Source: Tabrizicola sp. (GTDB lineage: Bacteria; Pseudomonadota; Alphaproteobacteria; Rhodobacterales; Rhodobacteraceae). From it: 64,000 nt of DNA. Made by a program: the position numbers and the translations under genes. Below, one piece after another: positions 8,599 to 18,874 of this stretch (its first letter is position 1; every line of letters begins with the position of its first letter). The DNA lies in assembly GCF_030373185.1 (NCBI RefSeq), contig NZ_JAUCZH010000007.1, forward strand, positions 1 to 64,000. Reading direction: 5' to 3'. The notes under the pieces were generated by a model that saw only the letters and a program-made list of their open reading frames with translations, had not been told where the DNA came from and ran no database searches.

Positions 8599-10437
8599 TC
8601 AGGCTTCAAGGACATAGGTGCCGGGAGCGGCCACTATCGGGGCAAAGCCCTTGTCTGACGCGCCCGGCGCAGGGGGCGGAACGGCAGCGCCGCTTCGTGC
8701 CGAAAGCCAATCCGCCCATTCCTGCCACCATGACCCAGGTCTGGGATCATGGGCCGCCGCCCATGCGTCCGGGCCGACATAGTGGCCTCCCGGCGGGCGG
8801 CGGCCGATGCGGTAGTGGCGGTTCTTGTGGCCCGGTTCGGACAGGATGCCCCCGTTGTGGCCACCTTTGGTCAGTACGAAGGTCAGGTCGCAATCAGTGA
8901 AAAGCGCGGTCTTGTAGACCGACCGCCATGGCGCAATATGGTCGGTTTCCGTCGCGACGACGAACATTGGCGCGGCAATGTCCTTCAAGGCGATCACCCG
9001 CCCCTCGACCGCGAAGCGGCCCGCAGAGATCCGGTTTTCCAGAAACACCCCGCGCAGGTATTCCGAATGCATCCGCGCCGGCATCCGGGTCGTGTCGTTG
9101 ACCCAGACGGTCATGTCGGTCGGCAGGTCCGGCTCTCCCAGCCAATAGCGGCGGGTGGCGCGCGACCAGATCAGGTCTTCCGAGCGGATCGCCGCAAAGG
9201 CACCCGACATCTGCGGCCGGTCAAGATATCCCTTCGCCCACATCATGTCTTCCAGGAAAGCCACCTGGCTTTCATCCAGAAACAGCAGCAACTCGCCCGC
9301 TTCGGCAAAATCCACCTGCGCGGCCATCAGCGTGACCGAGGCGAGCCTGTCATCATGATCCCGCGCCATGGTGGCCGCAGCGATGGCCAGCAGCGTGCCG
9401 CCAAGGCAATAGCCGTTGGCATGAACGCGCACACCCGGCAGGATGGCATTGATCACCTCCAGCGCCTGCATGACACCGTCCTTGCGGTAATCTTCGAGCG
9501 ACAGCTGCGCCTGCGCTGCGGTCGGGTTGCACCACGAGATGCAGAAGACCGTATAGCCCTGCCCGACCAGCCAGCGGATGAACGAGTTTTCCGGCGACAG
9601 ATCAAGAATGTAATATTTCATGATCCATGCCGGGACGATGAGCACCGGCTCGGCCCGGACCTTGGCGGTTGTCGGGGAATACTGGATCAGCTCCATCAGC
9701 GCGTTGCGGTAGATCACCTGCCCGGGCGTGCAGGCCAGAACCTTGCCCAGCGCAAAGGCCTCTGGCACCGGGCGATGTTCCTGCGCAAGGATGTGGCGGG
9801 CGTCATCCAGAAAATGGCTGGCCCCCTCGATCAGGTTGCGCCCGCCGGTCGCGCGGGTCTTTTCCAGAATCTCGGGGTTGCCCAGCGGAAAGTTCGCGGG
9901 CGAGACGGTATCCAGAAGTTGCCGCAGCATAAAGCCGGTGCGCTGCGCGTTCTGGCGGCGCAGGCCCCGCAGATCGGCGGTGGCGGCGTGCCACCAGTCC
10001 TGAAGGCCCAGAAACCCCTGTTGCCACAGCGAAAACGGCGCCTCGTCCCAGCCCTCATGCGACCAGCGCGGGTCATATGGCCCCGGCTTGAACGGCTTGT
10101 CTTCGGCCTTTCCCAGCAGCCCCGCAACGGCAAACTGCGACAACTTCAACCAGTTTGCCTGTGCGCGTTCCATCAGTTCCAGTTGCCGCCCCGGCGCGCG
10201 GGCCAGATGCATGGCCCAATCGCTCCACGCGTCGATCATCGCGTGGGGGGACAGGCCCGCCGTCATCTGCGCTAGGCTGGCCGTGACGCTGCGGTCAAGG
10301 GCTGCATGACGGTGCGGCTCGGCGGCTGGCGGCGCAAGGTGCGGGGCAGGTCGCGGCACCTCTGGGACCACGGCGGGAAGCTGCGGGACGGCCGCTGCCG
10401 CGGGTGCCGGGCGGGCATGGGTGGGCTTGCGGGTCAT
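8599..10437 (-). CDS. phaC: Poly(3-hydroxyalkanoate) synthase
   Basis: Polymerises hydroxyacyl-CoA to PHA on granule surfaces. The 612-residue protein has an alpha/beta hydrolase fold with the PHA-synthase lipase-like box GYCLGG (Cys344), the family segment GKVLACTPGQVIYRN (231-245), a catalytic Asp in ETDHIAP and a His in KGGHNGG. The first 45 residues are Ala/Pro-rich low complexity. Last gene of a six-gene minus-strand operon, its ATG overlapping the stop of the FtsH-like gene (ATGA). Because of this unusual partnership it is probably a second, specialised synthase rather than the main PhaC of the cell (inference; no phaAB or phasin nearby). Confidence 0.9.
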   Translation of the reverse strand: MTRKPTHARPAPAAAAVPQLPAVVPEVPRPAPHLAPPAAEPHRHAALDRSVTASLAQMTAGLSPHAMIDAWSDWAMHLARAPGRQLELMERAQANWLKLSQFAVAGLLGKAEDKPFKPGPYDPRWSHEGWDEAPFSLWQQGFLGLQDWWHAATADLRGLRRQNAQRTGFMLRQLLDTVSPANFPLGNPEILEKTRATGGRNLIEGASHFLDDARHILAQEHRPVPEAFALGKVLACTPGQVIYRNALMELIQYSPTTAKVRAEPVLIVPAWIMKYYILDLSPENSFIRWLVGQGYTVFCISWCNPTAAQAQLSLEDYRKDGVMQALEVINAILPGVRVHANGYCLGGTLLAIAAATMARDHDDRLASVTLMAAQVDFAEAGELLLFLDESQVAFLEDMMWAKGYLDRPQMSGAFAAIRSEDLIWSRATRRYWLGEPDLPTDMTVWVNDTTRMPARMHSEYLRGVFLENRISAGRFAVEGRVIALKDIAAPMFVVATETDHIAPWRSVYKTALFTDCDLTFVLTKGGHNGGILSEPGHKNRHYRIGRRPPGGHYVGPDAWAAAHDPRPGSWWQEWADWLSARSGAAVPPPAPGASDKGFAPIVAAPGTYVLEA

Positions 10438-12251
10438 GCGGCGCGCGCCTCTTGCGGCTTCAGGGGCGCAAAGTCGGCGGGGGTGATCGTCTCACGCTCC
10501 AGCAAAAGCCGCGCGCCCGCCTCCAGATCGGCGTGAACCTCTTTCAACAGCGCAATCGCGCGCTGATAGGCATCGTTCAGAAGACCGCGCACGGCCAGAT
10601 CAACCTCGCGGGCGGTGGCTTCGGAATGGTCACGCGGGGTGAAGCTGACCCGATCCTCGCCCAGAAACCCGCCGCGATCCTGTTCCAGCACGGCTTGGCC
10701 AAGGTCCGCGTGCATCCCGAAACGGGTGACGATCTGGCGGGCAATGTCGGTGGCCCGCACAAGATCATCCGCCGCCCCGGTGGATACTTCGGCAAAGCGG
10801 ATCTGTTCGGCCGCCCGGCCCGCCAGCAGCATGACCATGCGGTTTTCCAGTTCCGTCCGGGTGATCAGGAACCGGTCCTCGGTCGGCCTTGTCATGGTAT
10901 AGCCCAGCGCGCCGATGGTGCGCGGGATGATCGACACCTTGTGGACCGGATCGGCGCCGGGCAGGCGCGCGGCGGCAAGGGCATGGCCCATCTCGTGCCA
11001 GGCCACGGTTTCGCGTTCGCGCGGGTTCAGAAGGCGGCCTTTGCGTTCCATCCCCGCCACCACACGTTCCAGCGCCGAGGTGATGTCGGCCATGCCAACC
11101 GAATCGCCGCCGCGCCTTGTGGCGTGGATTGCGGCCTCGTTCACCAGATTGGCCAGTTCCGCCCCGGTGAACCCCGGCGTGAGGCCCGCCACCGCATCCA
11201 CATCAAGGCCCGGGTCCACCGCCACCTTGCGCAGATGCACCCGCAGGATCGCGGCGCGGCCGATCTTGTCGGGGCGGTCCACCACCACCTGCCGGTCAAA
11301 CCGCCCGGCCCGCATCAAGGCGGGGTCAAGGATTTCGGGCCGGTTGGTCGCGGCCAAAAGCACGATGCCATCTCTCGGGTCGAACCCATCCAGTTCAGCA
11401 AGCAACTGGTTCAGCGTCTGCTCCTTTTCATCATGCCCGCCGCCAAAGCCGCCAATGCCACGCCGACGACCCAAGGCGTCAAGTTCATCAATGAAGATGA
11501 TGCAGGGCGCGGCCTTGCGGGCCTGGTCGAACAGATCGCGCACCCGCGCGGCCCCCACACCCACGAACATCTCGACAAACTCGCTGCCCGAGATCGAAAA
11601 GAACGGCACCCCTGCCTCGCCCGCAACCGCGCGCGCAAACAGCGTCTTGCCGGTTCCGGGCGGCCCGGTCAGAAGGATGCCCTTGGGAATCCGCGCACCA
11701 AGCCGACCGAACTTCTTCGGTTGCTTCAGAAAATCGACGATCTCCTTCAGTTCGGCCTTGGCCTCGTCCACCCCCGCCACATCGTCGAAGGTCACGCCGG
11801 TATCACGTTCGACATAGACCTTGGCGCGCGACTTGCCGACGCTCATCATGCCCCCCAGACCCTGCTTGTCGATGGCCCCGCGGAGAAAGAAACTCCACAG
11901 CGCGAAGATCAGGATCATCGGCAAAAGCCAGGACAACAGCGCCGACAGGAAGGTGTTCTGCACCGTGCCGTCAAACTCGACCCGCGACCGTTCCAGCCGT
12001 TCCGTCAGATCGGGCGGCACGATGTTGGTGACGAAATGGGTGTTGCCATCAATCGGGTCGACATAGCGCCCCTCGATCGCCTCGGCCCGCACGGTGACCG
12101 AGGCAATCCGACCGGATTCAAGATGCGAGAGGAACGTGCTGTAGGGAATGCGCTGGGTGACCTGCGCTTGCGACAACCAGGATTGCACCAGCATGAGCGC
12201 CATGAAGGCGGCCACGAAATACCACAGATGGATTTGCTGTTTGCGGTCCAT
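10434..12251 (-). CDS. FtsH-like membrane ATP-dependent zinc metalloprotease
   Basis: Protein of 605 residues. Two N-terminal membrane segments (about 7-26 and 101-124) flank a small extracytoplasmic domain; then an AAA+ domain with Walker A GPPGTGKT (196-203), Walker B FIDELD (Asp255-Glu256) and arginine-rich second region of homology; then a zinc protease domain with HEMGH (419-423). This is the FtsH architecture, but the protein is shorter than housekeeping FtsH and has Met where most have Ala in HEAGH. Start chosen at 12251 ([10 protein letters not shown]) with AGGAAAG upstream. Location between an ACP gene and phaC suggests a dedicated quality-control role rather than being the main ftsH. 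Confidence 0.88.
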   Translation of the reverse strand: MDRKQQIHLWYFVAAFMALMLVQSWLSQAQVTQRIPYSTFLSHLESGRIASVTVRAEAIEGRYVDPIDGNTHFVTNIVPPDLTERLERSRVEFDGTVQNTFLSALLSWLLPMILIFALWSFFLRGAIDKQGLGGMMSVGKSRAKVYVERDTGVTFDDVAGVDEAKAELKEIVDFLKQPKKFGRLGARIPKGILLTGPPGTGKTLFARAVAGEAGVPFFSISGSEFVEMFVGVGAARVRDLFDQARKAAPCIIFIDELDALGRRRGIGGFGGGHDEKEQTLNQLLAELDGFDPRDGIVLLAATNRPEILDPALMRAGRFDRQVVVDRPDKIGRAAILRVHLRKVAVDPGLDVDAVAGLTPGFTGAELANLVNEAAIHATRRGGDSVGMADITSALERVVAGMERKGRLLNPRERETVAWHEMGHALAAARLPGADPVHKVSIIPRTIGALGYTMTRPTEDRFLITRTELENRMVMLLAGRAAEQIRFAEVSTGAADDLVRATDIARQIVTRFGMHADLGQAVLEQDRGGFLGEDRVSFTPRDHSEATAREVDLAVRGLLNDAYQRAIALLKEVHADLEAGARLLLERETITPADFAPLKPQEARAA

Positions 12252-12273
12252 GGGCGTCTTCCTTTCCTGCGGG

Positions 12274-12522
12274 TCAGCGCGCCAGCATCCTTGCCAGATA
12301 GTCCACGGCCTTGGCGGGGGTTGCCAGCATCGGATAGTCCGGCTCGGGAATCGGCAGGCCAAAGCGTTTGTGCAAGGCACTGACAAGGTTCAGGAAGTCC
12401 ATGGAATCAAGGCCAAGGTCATCCTGAAGGTGATCATTGTCCCCAATGCTTTCCGGGTCAAGATCCGGGGCAATAAGGGTCAGATCGTCAAGAAAGGCGG
12501 CTCGGATGTCGCTGGGGGTCAT
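12274..12522 (-). CDS. Acyl carrier protein
   Basis: Stand-alone ACP of 82 residues with the phosphopantetheine attachment Ser40 in DLGLDSMD. The N-terminal half is acidic, as in other ACPs. Its ATG overlaps the stop of the E2 gene (ATGA), and it ends 22 bases before the FtsH-like gene. The fatty-acid acpP normally sits in a fabD-fabG-acpP-fabF cluster, so this is likely a dedicated carrier for the operon. What it carries cannot be read from the sequence. Confidence 0.9.
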   Translation of the reverse strand: MTPSDIRAAFLDDLTLIAPDLDPESIGDNDHLQDDLGLDSMDFLNLVSALHKRFGLPIPEPDYPMLATPAKAVDYLARMLAR

Positions 12523-13715
12523 GGGGTGTCGGGCTCCTGCATCAGGCGGTCGATCTCGGCCAGAAACAGCGCGCCGCGGCGGCCGTCGCTGACCCGGTGA
12601 TCGGCGGCAAGGGTGGCGGTAATGGCAAGGCGGGGCTGGACGATGTCGTCCCGGACCATGGGCTTCAGTCGTGGCGCGCCAAAGCCGACCAGCGCCACCT
12701 GCGGCGGGTAGATCACGCCGAACAGGGCATCCACCCCGGTTTCCCCAAGGCTGGAGATGGTGATCGTGCCTTGGGTGATCTCGCTGTTTCTTAGCCGCCC
12801 GGCGCGGGTGCGGACGACGATGTCGCGCATCGCGTCCATGATTGCATCGGCTGCCATGCCTTGCGCGTCCAGAATTGCGGGCGCGATCAACCCGCCGCCG
12901 CGCATTGCCACAGCCAGCCCGCAATGCACCGCATCGGACGGCGTGTAGGCGTCGCCCTCGAAGCGTCCGTTCAGTTCCGGCACCCGGGCCAGCGCCCGAA
13001 CCGTGGCACGGATCAAAAGCGCGCCCATCAGCAGCCGCTGGTCCGGGGTGCGGGTGGCATTGGTGGTGGTCAACCAGTCCTGCGCAGCTTGCAGATCAAT
13101 CTCGTGGCTCAGGTAGTAATGCGGGATCTCGCGTTTCGACCTGCTCATGGCAGCGGCGATGGCTCGGCGCATCTCGGCCATGTCGAGGCCCGGTTTGCCC
13201 TTTTGCGGCGTCACCGGTCCGCTGCCCGGCGCGGGTTGCACCTTTGCTTGGGTTTCGACATCCGCAAGCAATACCGCACCACCAGGGCCAGACCCTGCGA
13301 TTGCATCCAGTGCCAACCCCAACTCTGCCGCCCGACCCCGCGCGGCAGGCGAGGCAAGGGCCGGACCGGTTGGAACAGGCGAAGCCGTGGTAGCAGGTAG
13401 TGCCTTGGCCGGAGCTGCCGGAGCCGGCAGTTCAGGGCTGATCGGAGCCGCAACCGGAGCAATGGTGGCCTCGGCTGCATCCGCCGCGCCCAGTCGGGCA
13501 AGCGGCGCGCCGACCGGCAAGGTCTGGCCGGGCTGGGCCAGAAGCTCACCGATCTCGCCCGCCTCGAAAATCTCGATCTCGATGGCACCCTTCTGGGTTT
13601 CCACCACCGCGACGATATCGCCCTTGGCCACATGGTCACCGGGCTTGACCAGCCATTCGACCAGCTTGCCTTCCTCCATGTCCGCCCCAAGCGAGGGCAT
13701 GGTGAAAATGCTCAT
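12519..13715 (-). CDS. 2-oxo acid dehydrogenase complex E2 (lipoyl acyltransferase)
   Basis: Dihydrolipoamide acyltransferase, 398 residues, that transfers an acyl group from lipoyl to CoA. One N-terminal lipoyl domain with Lys42 in ETQKGA (replacing the more usual ETDKA), an Ala/Pro linker, a peripheral subunit-binding domain around residues 125-165 ([21 protein letters not shown]), then the catalytic domain ending with DHRVSDG (His373). It overlaps the E1 gene upstream and the ACP gene downstream by four bases each. Substrate could be pyruvate, acetoin or a branched 2-oxo acid; no E3 gene is present in the operon. Confidence 0.9.
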   Translation of the reverse strand: MSIFTMPSLGADMEEGKLVEWLVKPGDHVAKGDIVAVVETQKGAIEIEIFEAGEIGELLAQPGQTLPVGAPLARLGAADAAEATIAPVAAPISPELPAPAAPAKALPATTASPVPTGPALASPAARGRAAELGLALDAIAGSGPGGAVLLADVETQAKVQPAPGSGPVTPQKGKPGLDMAEMRRAIAAAMSRSKREIPHYYLSHEIDLQAAQDWLTTTNATRTPDQRLLMGALLIRATVRALARVPELNGRFEGDAYTPSDAVHCGLAVAMRGGGLIAPAILDAQGMAADAIMDAMRDIVVRTRAGRLRNSEITQGTITISSLGETGVDALFGVIYPPQVALVGFGAPRLKPMVRDDIVQPRLAITATLAADHRVSDGRRGALFLAEIDRLMQEPDTP

Positions 13716-15703
13716 GACGCAACCCCCGGCAATGCCTTGACCGCCGCGATTATATCCGACACCTGCGGCAGGGCGGCCGTTTCAAGGTGCTTGGGGTAAG
13801 GCACCGGCACTTCCGCCGCACAGACGCGGGCAACCGGGGCATCCAGATGCCAGAAACAGGCCTCTTGCACCCGCGCGGCAATCTCGGCGGAAAGCGAGCC
13901 CGTGCGCCAGCCTTCGTCCACCACCACCGCGCGGCGGGTGCGGGTGACCGAGGCTGCGATGGTTGCCTCGTCCAGCGGACGCAGGCTGCGCAGGTCGATC
14001 ACCTCGGCCTCGATCCCGTCTTTCGCCAGTTCCTCGGCAGCCTCGAGCGCCTTCCAAAGCGAATAGGACCAGGCCAACAGCGTCACATCGCGTCCTGATC
14101 GGCGGATCACGGCGCGGTCGATGTCAACGGCGCCAGCATTGGCGGCGATCTTGCCGGTCATGTTGTAAAGCATGACATGTTCAAGGATGATCACCGGGTC
14201 GGGGTCTTCCAGCGCGGTCGCCAGCATCCCCCGCGCGTCTTCCAGCGTGGCGGGGGCGACGACGCGCAGACCGGGGATATGGGCAAAGAACGCCTCAAGG
14301 CTGTGCGAATGCTGCGCAGCAAGCTGACGCCCGGCCCCGGTCGCCATCCGGATGACCAAAGGCACCCCGAACTGCCCCGCCGACATGTGGCGGATGGTGG
14401 CGGCGGTGTTCAGGATCTGGTCAAGGGCAAGCATGGCGAAATTGACCGTCATGATTTCCACAATCGGCCGCATCCCCACCAGCGCCGCCCCGATTCCGGC
14501 CCCGGTGAAGGCGGATTCGCTCAGCGGCGTATCGCGGATGCGGTCGGGGCCGAATTCCTTGAGCAATCCCATCGACACCGCATAGCAGCCGCCATAGGCA
14601 CCGATATCCTCACCCATCATGAACACCCGGTCATCGCGCAGCATCGCCTCGGTGATCGCGGCGCGGCAGCAGTCGCGGTAGGTGCTGTCGGTCAGGGTAT
14701 CGGGCGGCAGAACGTCGGGCGGCGCGGGGCGGGTCTCGGCGACCACATGGCGGGTCAGGTCTTCGACCGGCTCCCACGGGGCCTGTTCGCAAGCGGCGAC
14801 GGCATTTTTCAACTGCGCCTCGACCTCGGCCTCGATGGCATCAACTTCGTCCTGATGCATCAGGTTGTTGTCCAAGAGCCATGACTGGAACCGGGTGATG
14901 GGTGACCGCTTGCGCCATTCCGCTACCTCGGCCTTGTCGCGGTATTTCTCGGCGTCGAACATGGAATGGGGGCGCGTGCGGTAGGTGCGACATTCAAGGA
15001 ACTGCGGCCCATCGCCTGCGCGGATCGCTTCGACCAGCCGCCGGGCCGCCGCTTCGACCGACACCACGTCATTGCCGTCAACGCTTTCGGCGGGCATGCC
15101 GTAGCTGGCGGCGCGGGGGACGAAATCGGGGTTGGCCTGCACCCGCGCCACCGCCGTTCCCATGGCGTAAAGGTTGTTTTCCAGCACGAACAGGACCGGC
15201 AGTTTCCACAGCGCGGCTAGGTTCATCGATTCATGAAACTCTCCCTCGGCCAAAGCACCATCACCGAAGAAGCAGACTGTCACGCAGGTTTCGCCCCGCA
15301 TGTGGTCGCCCAGCCCCAGACCCACGGCCAGAGGCAGCCCGCCGCCGACGATGGCATTGCCGCCGTAAAGGTTGGTCTCGGCGTCAAAGAGGTGCATCGA
15401 CCCGCCACGCCCACCCGCGCAGCCGGTGGCCTTGCCATACATCTCGGCCAGCGCCGATTCCATGCTCATGCCGCGTGCCAGCGCATGGCCGTGTTCACGG
15501 TAGGTCGACACCACCCGGTCGCGCGGTTCCAGCGCGGCGGAAATGCCCACCGCCACCGCCTCCTCGCCATCATAAAGGTGAAGGAAGCCGCGGATCTTTT
15601 CCTGTGTGTAAAGCTCGTAGCACTTTTCCTCAAACCGCCGGATGCGGATCATGCCCTGCAAGAGGGCGCGGGCGTGGGTGTGGTCCAGCTTGACCTTGGT
15701 CAT
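13712..15703 (-). CDS. 2-oxo acid dehydrogenase E1, fused alpha and beta subunits
   Basis: Thiamine-diphosphate E1 of 663 residues. Residues 1 to about 325 are the alpha subunit, with the TPP motif GDG (147-149) through NN (176-177) and an [10 protein letters not shown] segment similar to pyruvate dehydrogenase alpha. Residues about 340-663 are the beta subunit ([36 protein letters not shown]). Alpha and beta are normally separate genes; here they are one chain. Decarboxylates a 2-oxo acid (or cleaves acetoin) and acylates the lipoyl group of the adjacent E2. Both ends overlap neighbours by ATGA. Confidence 0.9.
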   Translation of the reverse strand: MTKVKLDHTHARALLQGMIRIRRFEEKCYELYTQEKIRGFLHLYDGEEAVAVGISAALEPRDRVVSTYREHGHALARGMSMESALAEMYGKATGCAGGRGGSMHLFDAETNLYGGNAIVGGGLPLAVGLGLGDHMRGETCVTVCFFGDGALAEGEFHESMNLAALWKLPVLFVLENNLYAMGTAVARVQANPDFVPRAASYGMPAESVDGNDVVSVEAAARRLVEAIRAGDGPQFLECRTYRTRPHSMFDAEKYRDKAEVAEWRKRSPITRFQSWLLDNNLMHQDEVDAIEAEVEAQLKNAVAACEQAPWEPVEDLTRHVVAETRPAPPDVLPPDTLTDSTYRDCCRAAITEAMLRDDRVFMMGEDIGAYGGCYAVSMGLLKEFGPDRIRDTPLSESAFTGAGIGAALVGMRPIVEIMTVNFAMLALDQILNTAATIRHMSAGQFGVPLVIRMATGAGRQLAAQHSHSLEAFFAHIPGLRVVAPATLEDARGMLATALEDPDPVIILEHVMLYNMTGKIAANAGAVDIDRAVIRRSGRDVTLLAWSYSLWKALEAAEELAKDGIEAEVIDLRSLRPLDEATIAASVTRTRRAVVVDEGWRTGSLSAEIAARVQEACFWHLDAPVARVCAAEVPVPYPKHLETAALPQVSDIIAAVKALPGVAS

Positions 15704-17421
15704 TTCGCATCCCCTTCCAATGTGGACAGATCACCTTCGGGCAAACCAAGTTCCCGCGCGCGCAGCAGCCGACGCATGATCTTGCCAGACCTTGTGCGCG
15801 GCAGGCTGTCGCGGAACACGATCTCGCGCGGGGCGACGGCGGGGCCAAGACGTTTGCGGGCATGTCCGCGGAGTTCCCGTTCCAGCGCCTCGCCCGGTTC
15901 ATGGCCCGCCTTCAGCGTGACGAAAGCCTTGACCACCTCACCGGCGGTTTCATCCGGGATGCCGATCACGGCGGCCTCGGCTACGGCGGGGTGTTCGATC
16001 AGCGCGCTTTCCACCTCGAACGGGCCGATCAGGTGGCCAGAGGATTTGATCAGATCATCCGCCCGGCCGACAAACCAGTAATAACCGTCGCTGTCTCGCA
16101 TGGCGAGGTCGCCGGTCAGATACCAGCCGCCCGCAAAGCATTTGGCATAGCGTTCGGGCTGACCCAGATAGCCCCGCATCATCGAGGGCCAGCCGGGCCT
16201 GAGCGCCAGTTCGCCGATGCTGCCGTCAGGCTGTTCGGTCACCGCCTCACCATCGCGTGAGACGATCCCCGCCTCGATCCCCGGCAGAGGCTTGCCCATC
16301 GCGCCGGGCTTGATGTCCATGTCCGCCGTGTTGGCGATCATGATCCCGCCGGTTTCGGACTGCCACCAGTTGTCATGGAACGGCAGGCCAAAGACCTGTT
16401 GCCCCCAGATCACGCATTCGGCGTTCAGGGGCTCACCCACGCTGGCGAGGAAGCGCAAGGCGCTGAAATCCCGTCCCTTGGCCGCCTTGTCCCCTGCCCG
16501 CATCATCATGCGGATGGCTGTCGGCGCCGTATACCAGACCTGCACCCGTTCGCGTTCAAGGATGCCATACCAGCGCTCAAGCTCGAACTCGGCCTCGTCC
16601 ACCACAATGGTCGCGCGGTTGCACAAGGGCGAGATGATCCCGTAGCTCATCCCCGTCACCCAACCGGGATCGGCGGTACACCAGTAGATGTCGCCGGGCC
16701 GCAGATCGAGCGCGAGACGCCCCGTTTCGGCATGGGCGACAACCGCTTCCTGCACATGCACGACCCCTTTCGGCAGGCCCGTGGTGCCAGATGTGAAATG
16801 CAGAAGCGCCATGCCTTCTGCCAGCGTCGGGTGAGCGTCGAAGGTATCTGCCGCCGCCGCCATCGCCGGTCCAAGTGCGACGCAGCCTTCGGGCGCGCTG
16901 TCGCCGATGATCAGCACCAGCTTCAGACCCGGCATGTCGGCCCGCCAGTCCGCCACCTTGCGCCGGTATTGCACTTCGGTGGTCACCAGCACGGATGCGC
17001 CGCCGATCTCCATCCGCGCGCGGACGGGTTCCGGGCCGAAAGCCGCGAACAGGGGGCTTACAACCACACCCGCCTTCAGCGCGCCAAGGGTGGCGGCGTA
17101 AAGTTCCGGCACCCGGCCGGACAAAAGGAACATCACCGCGCCCGGACCGATGCCCTGGGCGCGCAGCACATGGGCAAAGCGCGCGGCCTGCCCTGCAAGT
17201 TCTGCGTAGGTCATGACCCGCCGCGCCCCATCGCGCCCAAGCCAGATCAGGGCGGGTTGCGCGCCGTGGCCTGCCGCCAGATGCCGGTCAACCGCCTCAT
17301 GCGCGATGTTCAGCCCGCCATCCGGCAGCCCATCCAGCCGCGAACGGGCCGCGTCCCAGCCGGTTGGCAGCCGATCAGCGTCCTTGCTGGTTCTGGTTTT
17401 GGCAATGATCGCATGTGCCAT
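15700..17421 (-). CDS. Acyl-CoA synthetase (AMP-forming), acetyl-CoA synthetase-like
   Basis: ANL-superfamily ligase of 573 residues that activates a carboxylic acid via an acyl-adenylate. Phosphate loop [11 protein letters not shown], adenylate motif [20 protein letters not shown] and the C-terminal catalytic Lys in [12 protein letters not shown] are all present. Start placed at 17421 (MAHAIIAKT) with GGACAGG just upstream; the frame extends further without similarity. Closest in feel to acetyl- or propionyl-CoA synthetases, but slightly short, so the acid is not certain. First gene of the operon leading to phaC, divergent from the LacI-regulated sugar genes. Confidence 0.88.
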   Translation of the reverse strand: MAHAIIAKTRTSKDADRLPTGWDAARSRLDGLPDGGLNIAHEAVDRHLAAGHGAQPALIWLGRDGARRVMTYAELAGQAARFAHVLRAQGIGPGAVMFLLSGRVPELYAATLGALKAGVVVSPLFAAFGPEPVRARMEIGGASVLVTTEVQYRRKVADWRADMPGLKLVLIIGDSAPEGCVALGPAMAAAADTFDAHPTLAEGMALLHFTSGTTGLPKGVVHVQEAVVAHAETGRLALDLRPGDIYWCTADPGWVTGMSYGIISPLCNRATIVVDEAEFELERWYGILERERVQVWYTAPTAIRMMMRAGDKAAKGRDFSALRFLASVGEPLNAECVIWGQQVFGLPFHDNWWQSETGGIMIANTADMDIKPGAMGKPLPGIEAGIVSRDGEAVTEQPDGSIGELALRPGWPSMMRGYLGQPERYAKCFAGGWYLTGDLAMRDSDGYYWFVGRADDLIKSSGHLIGPFEVESALIEHPAVAEAAVIGIPDETAGEVVKAFVTLKAGHEPGEALERELRGHARKRLGPAVAPREIVFRDSLPRTRSGKIMRRLLRARELGLPEGDLSTLEGDAK

Positions 17422-17657
17422 CCTGTCCTCCCCAAGTCGCGACAAAGTTCCGCTGCCGATCGTCTGCGCCGACAAGCGAACGTCTTGGAGGATCAACCAT
17501 CGATCCGGCGCTGTCGTTGATTCAGGTCAGTCTCATGGGTCTGTCCGCCAAAACTGTTCAAGCCGGGGCTGGCCACCCGGGGTTCCCGGTCACGGGCAAG
17601 GGCCGGCCCTGTGCGCCAAAGCCCCCGGCATCGGGCTGGACGACCAACAGAACCAGG

Positions 17658-17687
17658 TTGACAGAATCGGCAGATGAATCCTATGAC
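17658..17687 (+). promoter_or_regulatory. Predicted sigma70-type promoter of the lacI-family/ABC operon
   Basis: Perfect -35 TTGACA at 17658-17663, 18-base spacer, and -10 TATGAC at 17682-17687 (four of six matches). The -10 overlaps the first operator, so repressor binding would block polymerase. About 95 bases upstream of the regulator start. Confidence 0.55.
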
Positions 17688-17711
17688 ACCGATGTCATGA
17701 CACCGATGTCA
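17684..17711. promoter_or_regulatory. Two abutting 14-bp LacI-type operators
   Basis: The 14-mer TGACACCGATGTCA occurs twice in direct tandem (17684-17697 and 17698-17711) with no spacer. Each copy is a near-perfect inverted repeat (TGACA..TGTCA) around a central CG, the hallmark of LacI-family operators. It lies 71 bases upstream of the LacI-family gene and overlaps the predicted -10, so autoregulated repression of the operon is the simplest reading. Confidence 0.75.
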
Positions 17712-17782
17712 CTGCTCCAGAACCTGCAAGGACAGGCTGGGGCAGAGCGCGGCAGACCGGGGTGCCAGCTTGGGAGGGCGGA

Positions 17783-18874
17783 ATGGCGACGATCTATGAT
17801 GTGGCGAAAGCCGCAGGCGTTTCGGCCAAGACGGTCAGCCGGGTCTTGAACGGCGACGGGCCGGTCGGGCGTGAAACCCGCGAGGCGGTCGAGGCGGCGA
17901 TGGCCAGCCTTGGCTATGTCCCCTCGAACGCGGCACGCATGATGCGGTCGAACAAGTCCGGGCTGATCGGGGTGATCACCGGCGCGATTTCCACCGCCAA
18001 GGAACTGACCACCCGCCCCGCCGGTCTGCCTGATCTCTTCATCCTGCAAGGCATCCAGCAGGTGATCTCGCAAAGCGGGATGACGCTGATGATCGCCGAT
18101 ACCGACGGGCGGCCAGACCGGGTGGCTCCCCTGATCCAGACCTTCCTTCGGCACCGGGTCGAGGGGCTGATCTACATCGCCGAATACCATCAGAAAGTGA
18201 CGCTTCCCAAATTGCCAGACGGGACGCCGATGATGCTGGCCAACTGCTTCGACGAGGCGGGAACCCCTGCAATCCTGCCAGATGACCGGCGCGGGCAGCA
18301 CGATCTTGTGGCGCGGATCATCGGCGCGGGACACCGGCGGATTGCCTATCTGACCCTGCGCAGTGGCATCACCGCCACGCCCCTGCGCCTGCAAGGCTAC
18401 CGGGACGCCTTGGCCGAGGCCGGCATCGCCTATGACCCTGCCCTCGTTCAGGACTGCGATCTTCAGGACAACGAGGGCGAGTCGCAGCTTTTGTGGGATG
18501 CCATCGACCGGATGCTGCGCCTTCCCGACCCGCCGACGACCTTTTGCTGCGGCAATGACAAGATGGCCCTGAAGGTCTACGGCATCCTGCGCTCGCGCGG
18601 TCTGAAGCTGCCCGAAGAAATCTCGGTCGCAGGCTATGACAATTACCGCGTCATCGCCGAAACGCTTTATCCGCCGCTGACAACGGCCGAGCTGCCCTAT
18701 GCCGCCATGGGGGTGCGCACGGCGCAGCGCCTTCTGGCCATGATTTCGGGGGAAATCCCGGAGGAGTCCGGACCGGTTCTGGTGTCCGGCCCGATTCACT
18801 GGCGCGAGTCTGTCACGCAGCGGCGCCAGACCAACATCACCCATCTGAAAACCGTCAGGGAGGACGACCAATGA
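17783..18874 (+). CDS. LacI-family transcriptional regulator
   Basis: DNA-binding regulator of 363 residues. The N-terminal helix-turn-helix and hinge (ATIYDVAKAAGVSAKTVSRVLN, residues 2-23, then YVPSNAARMM) are classical LacI; the rest is a periplasmic-binding-protein-like effector domain. Start taken at 17783 because GGGAGGG precedes it, not at the in-frame ATG seven codons earlier. The stop overlaps the start of the substrate-binding protein (ATGA). It probably senses the sugar imported by the downstream transporter and binds the tandem operators upstream. Confidence 0.92.
   Translation: MATIYDVAKAAGVSAKTVSRVLNGDGPVGRETREAVEAAMASLGYVPSNAARMMRSNKSGLIGVITGAISTAKELTTRPAGLPDLFILQGIQQVISQSGMTLMIADTDGRPDRVAPLIQTFLRHRVEGLIYIAEYHQKVTLPKLPDGTPMMLANCFDEAGTPAILPDDRRGQHDLVARIIGAGHRRIAYLTLRSGITATPLRLQGYRDALAEAGIAYDPALVQDCDLQDNEGESQLLWDAIDRMLRLPDPPTTFCCGNDKMALKVYGILRSRGLKLPEEISVAGYDNYRVIAETLYPPLTTAELPYAAMGVRTAQRLLAMISGEIPEESGPVLVSGPIHWRESVTQRRQTNITHLKTVREDDQ

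Larger units (their letters stand above)
17422..17782. other. Divergent intergenic region between synthetase operon and sugar operon
   Basis: These 361 bases contain no gene. They hold the promoter and tandem operators of the plus-strand sugar operon in their right part (listed separately). The left part, including GCCGATCGTCTGCGCCGACAAGC-like GC-rich sequence, should contain the promoter of the minus-strand synthetase-E1-E2-ACP-ftsH-phaC operon, but no clear -35/-10 was recognised. Confidence 0.6.

Noticed and set aside
2852-8600. tRNA-Gly as attachment site of an island carrying the ATPase/HNH/patatin locus
   Set aside because: The tRNA 3' end faces away from the locus, no integrase is present, and I saw no duplicate of the tRNA end near 8440-8600.
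8749-10275. Long plus-strand open frame opposite phaC
   Set aside because: It is a GC-rich mirror frame of phaC; the minus-strand protein carries all PHA synthase motifs.
10404-12383. Long plus-strand frame opposite the FtsH-like gene
   Set aside because: No recognisable domain, and the opposite strand has full AAA+ and zinc protease motifs.
17972-17990. GGTGATCACC palindrome in the lacI-family gene as another member of the GTGATCAC set
   Set aside because: It lies inside coding sequence (Gly-Val-Ile-Thr-Gly) and is single, without a partner 21 bp away.
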